A DNA stretch of 14,859 bases from Methylomicrobium sp. (GTDB taxonomy: Bacteria > Pseudomonadota > Gammaproteobacteria > Methylococcales > Methylomonadaceae), in NCBI GenBank assembly GCA_007135635.1, contig SLIO01000415.1:1-14859 (forward strand), given 5' to 3'. Shown one piece after another: positions 7,387 through 14,773 of this stretch. Position 1 is the stretch's first letter, and every line of letters begins with the position of its first letter. A program made the translations under genes and the position numbers. Below the pieces are notes generated by a model. It was not told where the DNA came from, did not search any database, and saw only the letters and a list, made by a program, of their open reading frames with translations.

Positions 7387-8352
7387 ATGTGGTGCGATTC
7401 TATCGTTTTGATTGCAAGTCTGGCGTTAATGGTGTATTCGGCGGATACATTTGTCGATGGCGCGGCAGCAATTGCACAAAATTGGGGCGTTTCGACATTA
7501 TTAATCGGTTTGACCGTAGTCGGTTTTGGGACTTCGATTCCCGAGGTGTTGGTTTCAGGTTTAGCGTCATGGCAGAGCAATGCGGGTCTTGCCGTAGGCA
7601 ATGCATTGGGGTCGAATATTGCGAATATCGGGCTAATATTAGGTTGTTGTGCACTAATCATGCCGTTGACTTTTCGGCCAAAACTATTGAGTCGGGAGTT
7701 GCCGATCTTATCGATAACCAGTTTATTTTGTTTTGGTCTTGCTTTTGACGGGTTGACACTGAGTGACGGCATTATTTTATTAGCCGGACTGGTGTGTTTT
7801 ATTGCTTGGTTGGTTCGAGACGGGCTTGATCAATCAAAAAACGGCAGTTTTAGCGATACAGTGGCAATGTCGTTGCCGAAGCGTTCAATGGTTTTAGTCT
7901 GGCTTTTGACAATCATTGGTTTATTGGGGTTGTTAATCAGTGCAAGGCTATTGGTGTGGGCTTCAGTTAATATTGCGAATGCGTTAGGTGTCAGCGATTT
8001 GGTTATCGGCTTGACGATTGTCGCAATGGGGACTAGTTTGCCGGAGCTAGCGGCATCAGCGGCAAGCGTATTCAAGCGGCAGACCGATTTGGCGGTCGGC
8101 AATGTGATTGGTTCAAATATGTATAATTTGCTAGCAGTCTATTCGTTGCCGGGATTAATTGCCCCAGGACCAGTAAATGAAAGTGTTCTGTATCGGGATT
8201 TTCCGGTGATGCTGGCATTAACATTGGCGCTTTTTGTTTTTGGATTCAGGTTTTCCAAACCGGGGAGAATCAATCGATGTGGGGGGCTGTTTTTGTTATC
8301 AAGCTACGGCACTTATCAATGGCTGGTATTAAAAAGTACAATCGCAGGTTAG
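7387..8352 (+). CDS. caxA: Calcium/sodium antiporter of the CaxA/YrbG family
   Basis: Inner-membrane cation/Ca2+ exchanger of the CaCA superfamily. 321 residues from ATG 7387. The two diagnostic alpha repeats are present in inverted-topology halves: GFGTSIPE at 46-53 followed by AVGNALGSNIAN, and AMGTSLPE at 213-220 followed by AVGNVIGSNMYN; the acidic residues E53 and E220 are the expected ion ligands. Around ten hydrophobic segments, with a polar linker near 145-165. An in-frame TTG at 7369 would add six residues, but the ATG is the better guess; neither has a Shine-Dalgarno. As in E. coli, the gene is divergent from mlaF and leads the kds-lpt genes; a direct role in LPS export has not been shown for the family. 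Confidence 0.92.
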   Translation: MWCDSIVLIASLALMVYSADTFVDGAAAIAQNWGVSTLLIGLTVVGFGTSIPEVLVSGLASWQSNAGLAVGNALGSNIANIGLILGCCALIMPLTFRPKLLSRELPILSITSLFCFGLAFDGLTLSDGIILLAGLVCFIAWLVRDGLDQSKNGSFSDTVAMSLPKRSMVLVWLLTIIGLLGLLISARLLVWASVNIANALGVSDLVIGLTIVAMGTSLPELAASAASVFKRQTDLAVGNVIGSNMYNLLAVYSLPGLIAPGPVNESVLYRDFPVMLALTLALFVFGFRFSKPGRINRCGGLFLLSSYGTYQWLVLKSTIAG

Positions 8353-8362
8353 AGCGAACAAT

Positions 8363-9340
8363 ATGATGATTCATGAACCCGAGTTGCGAAAACTGGCCTT
8401 GGCGGTTATTCAGGTCGAGGGCGATGCTATTACCGCCTTGACGGAACGGATCGATGACGATTTTATTTTGGCTTGTCGTTTAATGTTTAATTGCAAAGGG
8501 CGAGTCGTTGTGACCGGCATGGGCAAATCCGGTCATATTGCCGGTAAAATTGCTGCCACTTTGGCGAGCACCGGGACGCCGGCTTTTTTTGTGCATTCCG
8601 GTGAAGCCAGTCATGGCGACTTGGGTATGATCACGTCTCAAGATGTGGTCTTGGCCTTGTCGAACTCGGGAGAAACAGGTGAAGTCATTACTATTTTGCC
8701 GATCATCAAACGCATCGGCGTGCCGTTGATTGCGATGACCGGCAATCGGGAATCTACATTGGCGAAATTCGCCACGGCGCACATTGATGTCAGCGTTCGT
8801 CAAGAGGCCTGTCCTTTAGGATTAGCGCCGACCTCAAGTACGACCGCAGCTTTGGTGATGGGCGATGCTCTTGCGGTTTCACTGCTGGAGGCAAGAGGGT
8901 TTACCCGGGATGATTTTGCGTTATCGCATCCAGGGGGTAGTCTGGGAAGACGTTTGCTGCTAATGGTCAGCGATATCATGCATATCGGCGATGAAATTCC
9001 AATTGTCCCGGAAACGGCTTTAATTACCGAAGCTTTGTTGGAAATGACCGAGAAAAAAATGGGCATGACCGTGATCGTCGATCGCTTTGGCAAAAGTGCC
9101 GGCATCTTTACCGATGGCGATTTGAGGCGGTTTTTGGAAAAAAATCTTGATGTGCATGGGACTCTTATCGGTGATGCAATGACTCGAAACTTTACCGCGA
9201 TCGATGCCGATATTCTGGCTGCCGAAGCGATGCAGATCATGCAGCAGAAAAAAATCAATGCATTGATTGTTAATGATGATACGGACAAGCCGATTGGGGC
9301 ATTGAGTATGCATGACTTGATCCATGCAGGAATTGTCTGA
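8363..9340 (+). CDS. kdsD: Arabinose-5-phosphate isomerase
   Basis: Interconverts ribulose 5-phosphate and arabinose 5-phosphate, the first step towards KDO of lipopolysaccharide. 325 residues, close to the 328 of E. coli KdsD. An N-terminal SIS sugar-isomerase domain (~40-185) carries GMGKSGHIAGK from 52, the SGEASHGDLGM segment and LSNSGETGE from 99. H189 in SHPGGSLGRR matches the catalytic histidine of the family. Two CBS domains follow (~205-262 and ~268-325). It starts 10 bases after caxA, and kdsC follows 16 bases later, so it belongs to the same transcript. The paralogues gutQ and kpsF are similar, but the kdsC-lpt context settles the assignment. Confidence 0.97.
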   Translation: MMIHEPELRKLALAVIQVEGDAITALTERIDDDFILACRLMFNCKGRVVVTGMGKSGHIAGKIAATLASTGTPAFFVHSGEASHGDLGMITSQDVVLALSNSGETGEVITILPIIKRIGVPLIAMTGNRESTLAKFATAHIDVSVRQEACPLGLAPTSSTTAALVMGDALAVSLLEARGFTRDDFALSHPGGSLGRRLLLMVSDIMHIGDEIPIVPETALITEALLEMTEKKMGMTVIVDRFGKSAGIFTDGDLRRFLEKNLDVHGTLIGDAMTRNFTAIDADILAAEAMQIMQQKKINALIVNDDTDKPIGALSMHDLIHAGIV

Positions 9341-9356
9341 TAACAGGAGCTGAAAA

Positions 9357-9881
9357 ATGCAAAACGTATTGGCCAAAGCCGCTCGGCTGAAATTGCTGAT
9401 TCTCGATGTCGACGGGGTACTGACCGATGGTCGCTTGTTTTTCGATAACCAAGGCGTTGAATATAAATGTTTTCATGCCCGAGATGGGCACGGGATAAAA
9501 TTACTGCGTCAAACCGGCGTCGAAGTGGCGGTGATTTCCGGGCGGAATTCGAACTCGGTGGCTTTGCGTATGAAAAGTCTCGGTATAACGCACGTTTATC
9601 AAGGTCATGAAAATAAAATTAAGGCCTTTGAGGAGCTCATTCAAATGTTGGCTATCGATCCGGCTGAAGCCGCGCATGTTGGCGACGACTTACTAGATCT
9701 GCCGATTATGTCCCGGGTTGGCTTGGCGATCGCTGTCGAGGACGCAAATTTTGCCGTCAAACAACGCGCGCACTGGTGTACGACTCTGCCCGGCGGTAAA
9801 GGCGCGGTCAGGGAGGTGTGCGATTTGATCATGCAGGCGCAGGGGACTTTTGCTGCCGTTCTTGACGGGTACTTGTCTTAA
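9357..9881 (+). CDS. kdsC: 3-deoxy-D-manno-octulosonate 8-phosphate phosphatase
   Basis: HAD-superfamily phosphatase releasing KDO from KDO-8-phosphate. 174 residues, the usual size of capless tetrameric KdsC. HAD motifs are visible: DVD 17-19 (D17 nucleophile, D19 acid/base), S61 in ISGR, K87 or K89 in HENKIK, and GDDLLD from 109 for Mg2+. The C-terminal PGGKGAVREVCDLI segment, which closes the active site of the neighbouring subunit, is present. A strong Shine-Dalgarno AGGAG lies seven bases before the ATG. lptC begins three bases after the stop. Confidence 0.97.
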   Translation: MQNVLAKAARLKLLILDVDGVLTDGRLFFDNQGVEYKCFHARDGHGIKLLRQTGVEVAVISGRNSNSVALRMKSLGITHVYQGHENKIKAFEELIQMLAIDPAEAAHVGDDLLDLPIMSRVGLAIAVEDANFAVKQRAHWCTTLPGGKGAVREVCDLIMQAQGTFAAVLDGYLS

Positions 9882-9884
9882 GTC

Positions 9885-10454
9885 ATGCCGGAAAGCAATC
9901 TTCGTCTTTATATTTATAGTGTATTGCTGGCGATCGTAAGCTGGTGGTTGTTGCAGTTGACGCAAGTTGATGAAGAAGTCATAGCGGTCGAGAAGTCTCC
10001 TCACATGGTTGATTATTTCAGTACCGGCTATGCTAAATGGGAAATGGATGAGACCGGCCGGCTCAAGAGCAAATTGGTTGCCGATACCTTGACGCACTAT
10101 AATGATGACGGAACCACGCACTTGCAGCGGCCGGTTATGACCATTATGAATCCGGAAGTCCCGCCTTGGGTAATCCAATCGGAAACCGGAATTGTTTCGG
10201 GCGATAGGAAACTCATTCTGATGAATGGAAAAGCTGTCGTTGCAAGAGAGGCAGCGACGGGGGCGAGGGCGATGAAAATCAATAGCTCGAATTTACGTGT
10301 TCATCCGGAGATTAATTACGCGGAAACCGATGAATGGGCTGAGTTGCTTAGTCCTCCGAACAGGACTGAAGGTATAGGGATGAAACTCTATTACAGTACA
10401 CCTATCCGGATAGAGTTGTTTTCCAAGGTTAGAGGGAAATATGAGACAAAATAA
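9885..10454 (+). CDS. lptC: LptC, inner-membrane anchor of the LPS export bridge
   Basis: Bitopic protein that receives lipopolysaccharide from LptB2FG and hands it to LptA. 189 residues (E. coli 191). A single N-terminal membrane helix at about 7-25 is followed by a periplasmic beta-jellyroll with the family pattern of a WEMDETGRLKSKLVAD strand, MTIMNPE and the SETGIVSGDRKLILMNGKAVVARE region. No separate Shine-Dalgarno; the ATG is three bases after the kdsC stop, so translation is probably coupled. The last 14 bases overlap lptA. Sequence identity across this family is low, so context contributes. Confidence 0.94.
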   Translation: MPESNLRLYIYSVLLAIVSWWLLQLTQVDEEVIAVEKSPHMVDYFSTGYAKWEMDETGRLKSKLVADTLTHYNDDGTTHLQRPVMTIMNPEVPPWVIQSETGIVSGDRKLILMNGKAVVAREAATGARAMKINSSNLRVHPEINYAETDEWAELLSPPNRTEGIGMKLYYSTPIRIELFSKVRGKYETK

Positions 10455-10953
10455 CTATAAAAGAACCTGTTACGGGATCATTTTTTCGATTTTAATCGCT
10501 TACAGTTCGTCCTGTCTGGCATTAAAAAGCGATGCCGACCAACCGATTTATATCGACTCGAACGCGGCAACCTACGACGATAATGCCGGGGTCAGTATTT
10601 ACACTGGGAATGTTATTTCGACCCAGGGTAGCCTTAAGGTTTGGTCTGATAAATTGGTTGTGTATTTTAAAGACGGCGACGTCGATAAACTGGTGGCGAC
10701 CGGAAAACCTGCCCGTTTTCAGCAAACTCCCGATAGCGGCGGCGATATCACCGGCAAGGCGTTGACCGGCGAATATTATCCCAAGCAGAATTTATTGATA
10801 TTGATCAAGGATGCGGTGGTTTGGCAAGAAGGCAATACCTATGCAAGCGACATCATTCGTTATGATAGTCGAAACTCGATTGTCAAAGCGGGCGACCAGG
10901 AATCCGATGCCAAACGGGTTCGCGTTATATTAAAACCTAAATCGGAAAAATGA
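10441..10953 (+). CDS. lptA: LptA, periplasmic LPS transport protein
   Basis: Soluble periplasmic OstA/LptA_N-domain protein that polymerises into the bridge carrying LPS from LptC to LptD. 170 residues. A signal peptide is seen: basic start (RQNNYKR), hydrophobic core 11-24, probable cleavage after A27 (CLA-LKS). The mature part shows the family sequence [33 protein letters not shown] and [15 protein letters not shown] lies five bases before the ATG, which is inside lptC (14-base overlap). lptB follows after seven bases. Confidence 0.96.
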   Translation: MRQNNYKRTCYGIIFSILIAYSSSCLALKSDADQPIYIDSNAATYDDNAGVSIYTGNVISTQGSLKVWSDKLVVYFKDGDVDKLVATGKPARFQQTPDSGGDITGKALTGEYYPKQNLLILIKDAVVWQEGNTYASDIIRYDSRNSIVKAGDQESDAKRVRVILKPKSEK

Positions 10954-10960
10954 TAAAAAT

Positions 10961-11686
10961 ATGACGAAACTGGCGGCTCAAGGATTGATTAAACACTACA
11001 ATAAACGTAATGTCGTCAACGGCGTTTCGTTGAACGTCAACACCGGGGAAATTGTGGGCTTGCTGGGGCCTAACGGCGCCGGGAAAACCACTAGCTTTTA
11101 TATGCTGGTGGGTCTGATTAAAGCTGATGCCGGCGAGATAACGCTAGACGATCTTTCTATCACACATTATCCGATGCATGTTCGCGCACAAATGGGACTT
11201 GGCTATTTACCTCAGGAGCCTTCGGTATTCCGTAAGTTGAGTGTTGCCGATAATTTGCGGGCGGTGCTGCAAATTCGCGCCGATTTGACCAAAGGGCAGG
11301 TCGAGTTGATGATCGAAGAGTTGTTGGCGGAGTTTCATGTTGAACATCTGCGCAATCAAATTGCTGTTGGCCTGTCGGGTGGGGAGCGCCGGCGTGTCGA
11401 AATTGCCAGGGCTTTGGCCAGCGAACCGAAATTTATCTTGCTTGACGAACCGTTTGCCGGCGTCGATCCAATTTCGGTTGAGGATATCAAGCAGATTATT
11501 ATTCACCTGAAGGAAAGAGGTATTGGTGTTGTCATTACCGAACATAATGTCAGGGAAACCTTGGGGATTTGCGACCGTGCCTATATTCTCAATGAAGGTA
11601 AAGTGATTGCTGAGGGCGACGCGGAGGCTATAGTTCATAATCAAGAAGTCAGGAAGGTTTATTTGGGTGAGAACTTCAGTCTTTAG
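10961..11686 (+). CDS. lptB: LptB, ATPase of the LPS exporter
   Basis: Cytoplasmic ABC ATPase that with LptF and LptG extracts lipopolysaccharide from the inner membrane. 241 residues, exactly the E. coli length. Motifs: Walker A GPNGAGKT 36-43, Q85, signature LSGGE 138-142, Walker B ILLDE 159-163 and switch H195 in ITEHNVRET. lptF and lptG are normally at a different locus and are not seen here. It is the last gene of the tightly packed kds-lpt run; a 196-base gap separates it from rpoN. Confidence 0.98.
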   Translation: MTKLAAQGLIKHYNKRNVVNGVSLNVNTGEIVGLLGPNGAGKTTSFYMLVGLIKADAGEITLDDLSITHYPMHVRAQMGLGYLPQEPSVFRKLSVADNLRAVLQIRADLTKGQVELMIEELLAEFHVEHLRNQIAVGLSGGERRRVEIARALASEPKFILLDEPFAGVDPISVEDIKQIIIHLKERGIGVVITEHNVRETLGICDRAYILNEGKVIAEGDAEAIVHNQEVRKVYLGENFSL

Positions 11687-11733
11687 CGCTATACTTCAAT
11701 AAAGTGAAAGAACAATTGCTGCTATATTTTTGG

Positions 11734-11747
11734 AGTCGGTAACGACT
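11734..11747 (+). other. Small stem-loop with GUAA tetraloop after lptB
   Basis: AGTCG-GTAA-CGACT, a perfect 5-bp stem capped by a GNRA-type tetraloop, 48 bases after the lptB stop. No T-tract follows, so it is not a standard terminator. The rest of the lptB-rpoN gap (11687-11882) shows no gene. Confidence 0.35.
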
Positions 11748-11865
11748 ATGTTCATATTGGGGCTGCGGGAAGTAGAGCCGGGAGCTGGAATCGAACCCTA
11801 TGTTGTTCGAGAATCATACACTTGACCAAAACATCCAAAATGATCGCTTGATGCATGGATTAATA

Positions 11866-11886
11866 ATGTTCAAACTTATACGATGA
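11866..11886 (+). other. Possible six-codon minicistron overlapping the rpoN start
   Basis: ATG TTC AAA CTT ATA CGA TGA would encode MFKLIR, and its stop overlaps the rpoN start as ATGA. GGA stands six bases before its ATG, whereas rpoN itself has no Shine-Dalgarno, so coupled re-initiation is conceivable. An ORF this short can occur by chance. Confidence 0.2.
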
Positions 11887-13328
11887 AACAGTCACTTCAA
11901 CTCCGTCTCGGTCAACAGCTTACGATGACCCCACAGTTGCAGCAGGCGATAAAGCTGCTACAACTGTCGACGCTCGATTTGCAACAGGAAATCCAAAACG
12001 CGCTGGAATCGAATATGATGTTGGAAGTCGCCGAGGACGAAGGCGCCGGCGTTGCCGATCGTGAGCCTTTAGAGAAGAAAACCGATTATTCCGATCAGTC
12101 AACGAGTGAAGGTTCGCAAACCGATATACCCGACGAATTACCGATCGATAGCTCGTGGGAGGATGTTTTTGATAATGCTCAGGCCGCGATAAATGGGCAG
12201 GGCGAGTCGGTCGAATTCGAGGGGCAGCGTAGTAAATCGGAAACATTATTGGATCATTTGTTGTGGCAATTGGATCTGGCGCATTTTTCCGACCGTGATC
12301 GTGAGATCGCGGAGACGATTATTGATTCGATCAATGAAGACGGTTACTTGGTCTGTTCATTGGAAGATATTTTTCAAGGATTGTTGGAGCAAATGGACGA
12401 TCTCGAGCTTGATGAGGTTGAGGCGGTGTTGCATCAAGTGCAAAATTTCGATCCTTCAGGTGTGGCTGCCAGGGATTTAAGCGATTGTCTCTTGTTGCAA
12501 TTACAGCAACTATCCGATGATGTTCCATACAAACAGGAAGCAATGGAGCTGGTAAGCCGCTATTTGGGATTGCTTGCTGCTCAAGATCAGGCCAAATTAG
12601 TGCGCAAGTTAGGCGTAAGCGAGTTTCAGCTTAACAAAGTAATTGCATTGATCAGGACATTGGACCCTAAGCCCGGGACGAGAATAGAAAATACTGATTC
12701 CGAATACGTTATTCCCGATGTTTATGTGGTCAAGGTTAATGATCAGTGGCAAGTAGAGCTTAATCCCGATATCGCGCCAAAACTCAGAATTAATCCGTTT
12801 TATTCAAGTATGATCAAGCGCGCGGACAGCAGTAAGGACAATTCCTGCATGAAGGATCATTTACAGGAAGCCCGGTGGTTTATCAAGAGTCTGCACAGTC
12901 GAAACGAGACCTTGTTAAGGGTGGCCCGCTGTATTGTTGGAAAACAGCAGGATTTTTTGGAGCACGGTTCCATTTCGATGAAACCGATGGTGCTTCGGGA
13001 TGTCGCAGAAGAGTTGCAATTGCATGAGTCGACGATATCGCGCGTAACCACGCAAAAATATATGCACACGCCGAACGGCATCGTCGAGTTCAAATATTTT
13101 TTTTCCAGTCATGTATCGACGGCGGCGGGTGGTGAGTGCTCTTCTACGGCTATTCGGGCGCTGATTAAAGAGCTGGTCGAGAATGAAAATCAAACAAAAC
13201 CGCTCAGTGATAGTAAAATAGCAGATTTGTTAAAAGAAAAAGGCATCAATGTCGCAAGAAGAACGATTGCCAAATACCGTGAGGCGATGAATATTGCTTC
13301 ATCCAGTCAACGTAAGCGTCTTTTATAG
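11883..13328 (+). CDS. rpoN: RNA polymerase sigma-54 factor
   Basis: Alternative sigma factor that recognises -24/-12 promoters and needs AAA+ activators. 481 residues (E. coli 477). The N-terminal Gln/Leu-rich activator region (1-50, QLTMTPQLQQAIKLLQLS) is followed by an acidic variable region (~52-125), the core-binding domain (~130-330), the HTH segment near 375-400 (LRDVAEELQLHESTISRVT) and the RpoN box ARRTIAKYRE at 458-467. No base or motif is missing. No clear Shine-Dalgarno before the ATG at 11883. hpf follows 38 bases downstream, the usual order. Confidence 0.98.
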   Translation: MKQSLQLRLGQQLTMTPQLQQAIKLLQLSTLDLQQEIQNALESNMMLEVAEDEGAGVADREPLEKKTDYSDQSTSEGSQTDIPDELPIDSSWEDVFDNAQAAINGQGESVEFEGQRSKSETLLDHLLWQLDLAHFSDRDREIAETIIDSINEDGYLVCSLEDIFQGLLEQMDDLELDEVEAVLHQVQNFDPSGVAARDLSDCLLLQLQQLSDDVPYKQEAMELVSRYLGLLAAQDQAKLVRKLGVSEFQLNKVIALIRTLDPKPGTRIENTDSEYVIPDVYVVKVNDQWQVELNPDIAPKLRINPFYSSMIKRADSSKDNSCMKDHLQEARWFIKSLHSRNETLLRVARCIVGKQQDFLEHGSISMKPMVLRDVAEELQLHESTISRVTTQKYMHTPNGIVEFKYFFSSHVSTAAGGECSSTAIRALIKELVENENQTKPLSDSKIADLLKEKGINVARRTIAKYREAMNIASSSQRKRLL

Positions 13329-13366
13329 CGCCGAATTTATATCATCACCAATAAGGAGTTTATTCC

Positions 13367-13657
13367 ATGCAAATCAGTGTATCCGGCCATCACATCGAAG
13401 TAACAGAATCGTTAAAGGCTTTTGTCGAGTCCAAGTTTGAGAAACTCGAGCGTCATTTTGATCATGTTACCGATGTGCACGTCGTTTTGACGGTCGAAAA
13501 ACTGAATCAAAAAGCGGAAGCGACAGTACAAATCAGCGGCGCCAAATTGTTCGCCGAAGACACTCAGGAAGATATGTATGTAGCTATCGATAAATTAGTT
13601 GATAAATTGGATCGTCAAATCATCAAACATAAAGAGAAAACCGGCAGTCATCGCTAG
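13367..13657 (+). CDS. hpf: Short ribosome hibernation promoting factor (sigma-54 modulation protein)
   Basis: Binds the 30S decoding site and helps form inactive 100S ribosomes in stationary phase. 96 residues, the short form (E. coli HPF is 95) without the C-terminal dimerisation domain of long HPF. The S30AE/YfiA fold signature is visible: MQISVSGHHIEVTESLKAFVE start and DMYVAIDKLVDKLDRQIIKHKEK near 69-91. A strong Shine-Dalgarno AAGGAG lies eight bases before the ATG. It lies between rpoN and rapZ; normally ptsN would follow directly. Confidence 0.97.
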   Translation: MQISVSGHHIEVTESLKAFVESKFEKLERHFDHVTDVHVVLTVEKLNQKAEATVQISGAKLFAEDTQEDMYVAIDKLVDKLDRQIIKHKEKTGSHR

Positions 13658-13686
13658 TTAAAGATTGTCCCGAACGATTTAACAAT

Positions 13687-13716
13687 GAAAGCACGGGAAA
13701 GGATTCCGGTGCTTTC
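13687..13716 (+). promoter_or_regulatory. Strong RNA hairpin between hpf and rapZ
   Basis: Outer stem GAAAGCAC / GTGCTTTC (8 bp, perfect), a G-G mismatch, inner stem GGAA / TTCC and loop AGGA. No T-tract follows, so it is more likely a processing, attenuation or stability element than a terminator. It sits 29 bases after the hpf stop, where ptsN is expected in related genomes. Confidence 0.5.
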
Positions 13717-13730
13717 GTCACCCACAGAAC

Positions 13731-13744
13731 AGTTCTTTAGAACT
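13731..13744 (+). promoter_or_regulatory. Second hairpin directly before rapZ start
   Basis: AGTTC-TTTA-GAACT followed by TTTATC and the rapZ ATG (13751). The stem is short (5 bp). It occupies the place of a Shine-Dalgarno, which rapZ lacks, so it may limit or shape rapZ translation. Confidence 0.3.
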
Positions 13745-13750
13745 TTTATC

Positions 13751-14608
13751 ATGAAATTGCTTATCGTCAGCGGGCTTTCCGGGTCCGGTAAAAGTATTGC
13801 GTTAACCACGCTCGAGGATTGCGGGTTTTATTGTATCGATAACTTGCCGGTGACCTTGCTTGAGGATTTTATCAATGATGTCATGTTGGCCGATCGGAAA
13901 ACCTATGAAAAAACGGCGATCGGCATCGATGCTCGAAATCAAAGCGATAGTTTGTTGAACTTTGCCAGCATCATCAAGCTGATTAGAGCAAAGGGGATTG
14001 AGTGCGAGGTAATGTTTATGCAGGCCGAAGAGGCTGTATTGCTAAAACGTTACAGTGAAACTCGGCGTCGGCATCCCTTGACCGATTATAATTTGCCGCT
14101 TAAAGAAGCTTTGGTTATCGAAAAAGAAATCCTCAAACCGATAGCGAGGCTCGCGGATTTTGTGATCGATACCAGTCGCACGCATTATCATCAATTGCGC
14201 GATTTAATCCGGGATCAGGTCGGTGAACGGAATGTTCGGCATATTTCCATTCAATTTCAGTCGTTCGGTTTCAAGCATGGGGTTCCGCTCGATGCTGATT
14301 TTATTTTCGATGTTAGATGCCTGCCCAATCCTTATTGGGTGCCGGAGTTGAGGGGGCTGACCGGCAAGGATCAAGCGATTATCGAATTTCTAAGCCGAGA
14401 ACTTAATGTTCAGGAATATTTTCAAGATGTAAGTGCTTTTCTTCAGCGCTGGATTCCTCGCTTCGAAGAGGAGGGGCGAAGTTATTTAACTATAGCTATT
14501 GGCTGTACCGGAGGGCAGCATCGTTCGGTTTATTTGGCCGATTTGTTGGCCGGGCAATATAAATCACAAGCGCATAATGTCATTATTCGGCACAGGGAAC
14601 TGCATTAA
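13751..14608 (+). CDS. rapZ: RapZ (YvcJ-family) nucleotide- and RNA-binding regulator
   Basis: In E. coli RapZ senses glucosamine-6-phosphate and delivers the sRNA GlmZ to RNase E; in other bacteria the family binds nucleotides and its target is less clear. From ATG 13751 the protein has 285 residues (E. coli 284). An in-frame ATG at 13685 would add 22 residues unlike the family, coded by a hairpin, so I reject it. Walker A GLSGSGKS 8-15 is intact, with an IGIDARN motif at 57-63. The C-terminal pocket shows SFGFKHG from 171 and GCTGGQHRS 251-259. At position 195 Tyr replaces the histidine of the E. coli LPNPHW motif (H190). No Shine-Dalgarno; two hairpins precede the start. No ptsN or npr beside it. 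Confidence 0.95.
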   Translation: MKLLIVSGLSGSGKSIALTTLEDCGFYCIDNLPVTLLEDFINDVMLADRKTYEKTAIGIDARNQSDSLLNFASIIKLIRAKGIECEVMFMQAEEAVLLKRYSETRRRHPLTDYNLPLKEALVIEKEILKPIARLADFVIDTSRTHYHQLRDLIRDQVGERNVRHISIQFQSFGFKHGVPLDADFIFDVRCLPNPYWVPELRGLTGKDQAIIEFLSRELNVQEYFQDVSAFLQRWIPRFEEEGRSYLTIAIGCTGGQHRSVYLADLLAGQYKSQAHNVIIRHRELH

Positions 14609-14630
14609 AAAAGGCTACGTTCGCGTTAGC
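14607..14630 (-). terminator. Candidate minus-strand terminator behind rapZ
   Basis: Read on the minus strand: a stem GCTAACG / CGTAGC with one bulge and loop CGAA, then C and six T (14612-14607). It would end a transcript arriving from beyond the right edge, convergent with rapZ. On the plus strand the same hairpin lacks a T-tract. Confidence 0.35.
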
Positions 14631-14643
14631 AGTTGAAACGGTT

Positions 14644-14677
14644 CTTTTTCCTACTAAATAAACCCTTTAGGAAAGAG
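14644..14677 (+). terminator. Hairpin downstream of rapZ, weak terminator candidate
   Basis: CTTTTTCCTA (14644-14653) pairs with TAGGAAAGAG (14668-14677) over 10 bp including one G-U pair, loop 14 bases. No T-tract follows, so any terminating role on rapZ would be rho-aided or absent. Confidence 0.25.
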
Positions 14678-14723
14678 TCAATGATTGCTTTCCAATACAC
14701 TGAGCGTGGAAGAGCGTACGATT

Positions 14724-14773
14724 ACTCGCTTGACAGAACGCCGTAAATACCTCCCTGTAGGCTTGACGGCGGC
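14724..14773 (+). repeat. Second copy of the dispersed repeat seen in the hisD-hisC gap
   Basis: Matches 1074-1123 at 44 of 50 positions in the same orientation, including AACGCCGT and the run GGCTTGACGGCGGC. The match ends at the GGCGGC, so this copy lacks the complementary GCCGCC arm. The rest, to the window end, holds no gene; a further hairpin is GAAAAATGC / GCATTTTC (14839-14859), cut by the edge. Confidence 0.65.

Noticed and set aside
7353..7772. 139-codon antisense frame over caxA, and other long frames opposite kdsD, lptB and rpoN
   Set aside because: The sense frames have unambiguous family motifs; the antisense products are low-complexity with no recognisable domain.
13685..13750. 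Longer rapZ starting at ATG 13685
   Set aside because: The 22 added residues do not resemble RapZ, are encoded by a hairpin and have no Shine-Dalgarno; ATG 13751 gives the standard N-terminus MKLLIVSGLSGSGKS.
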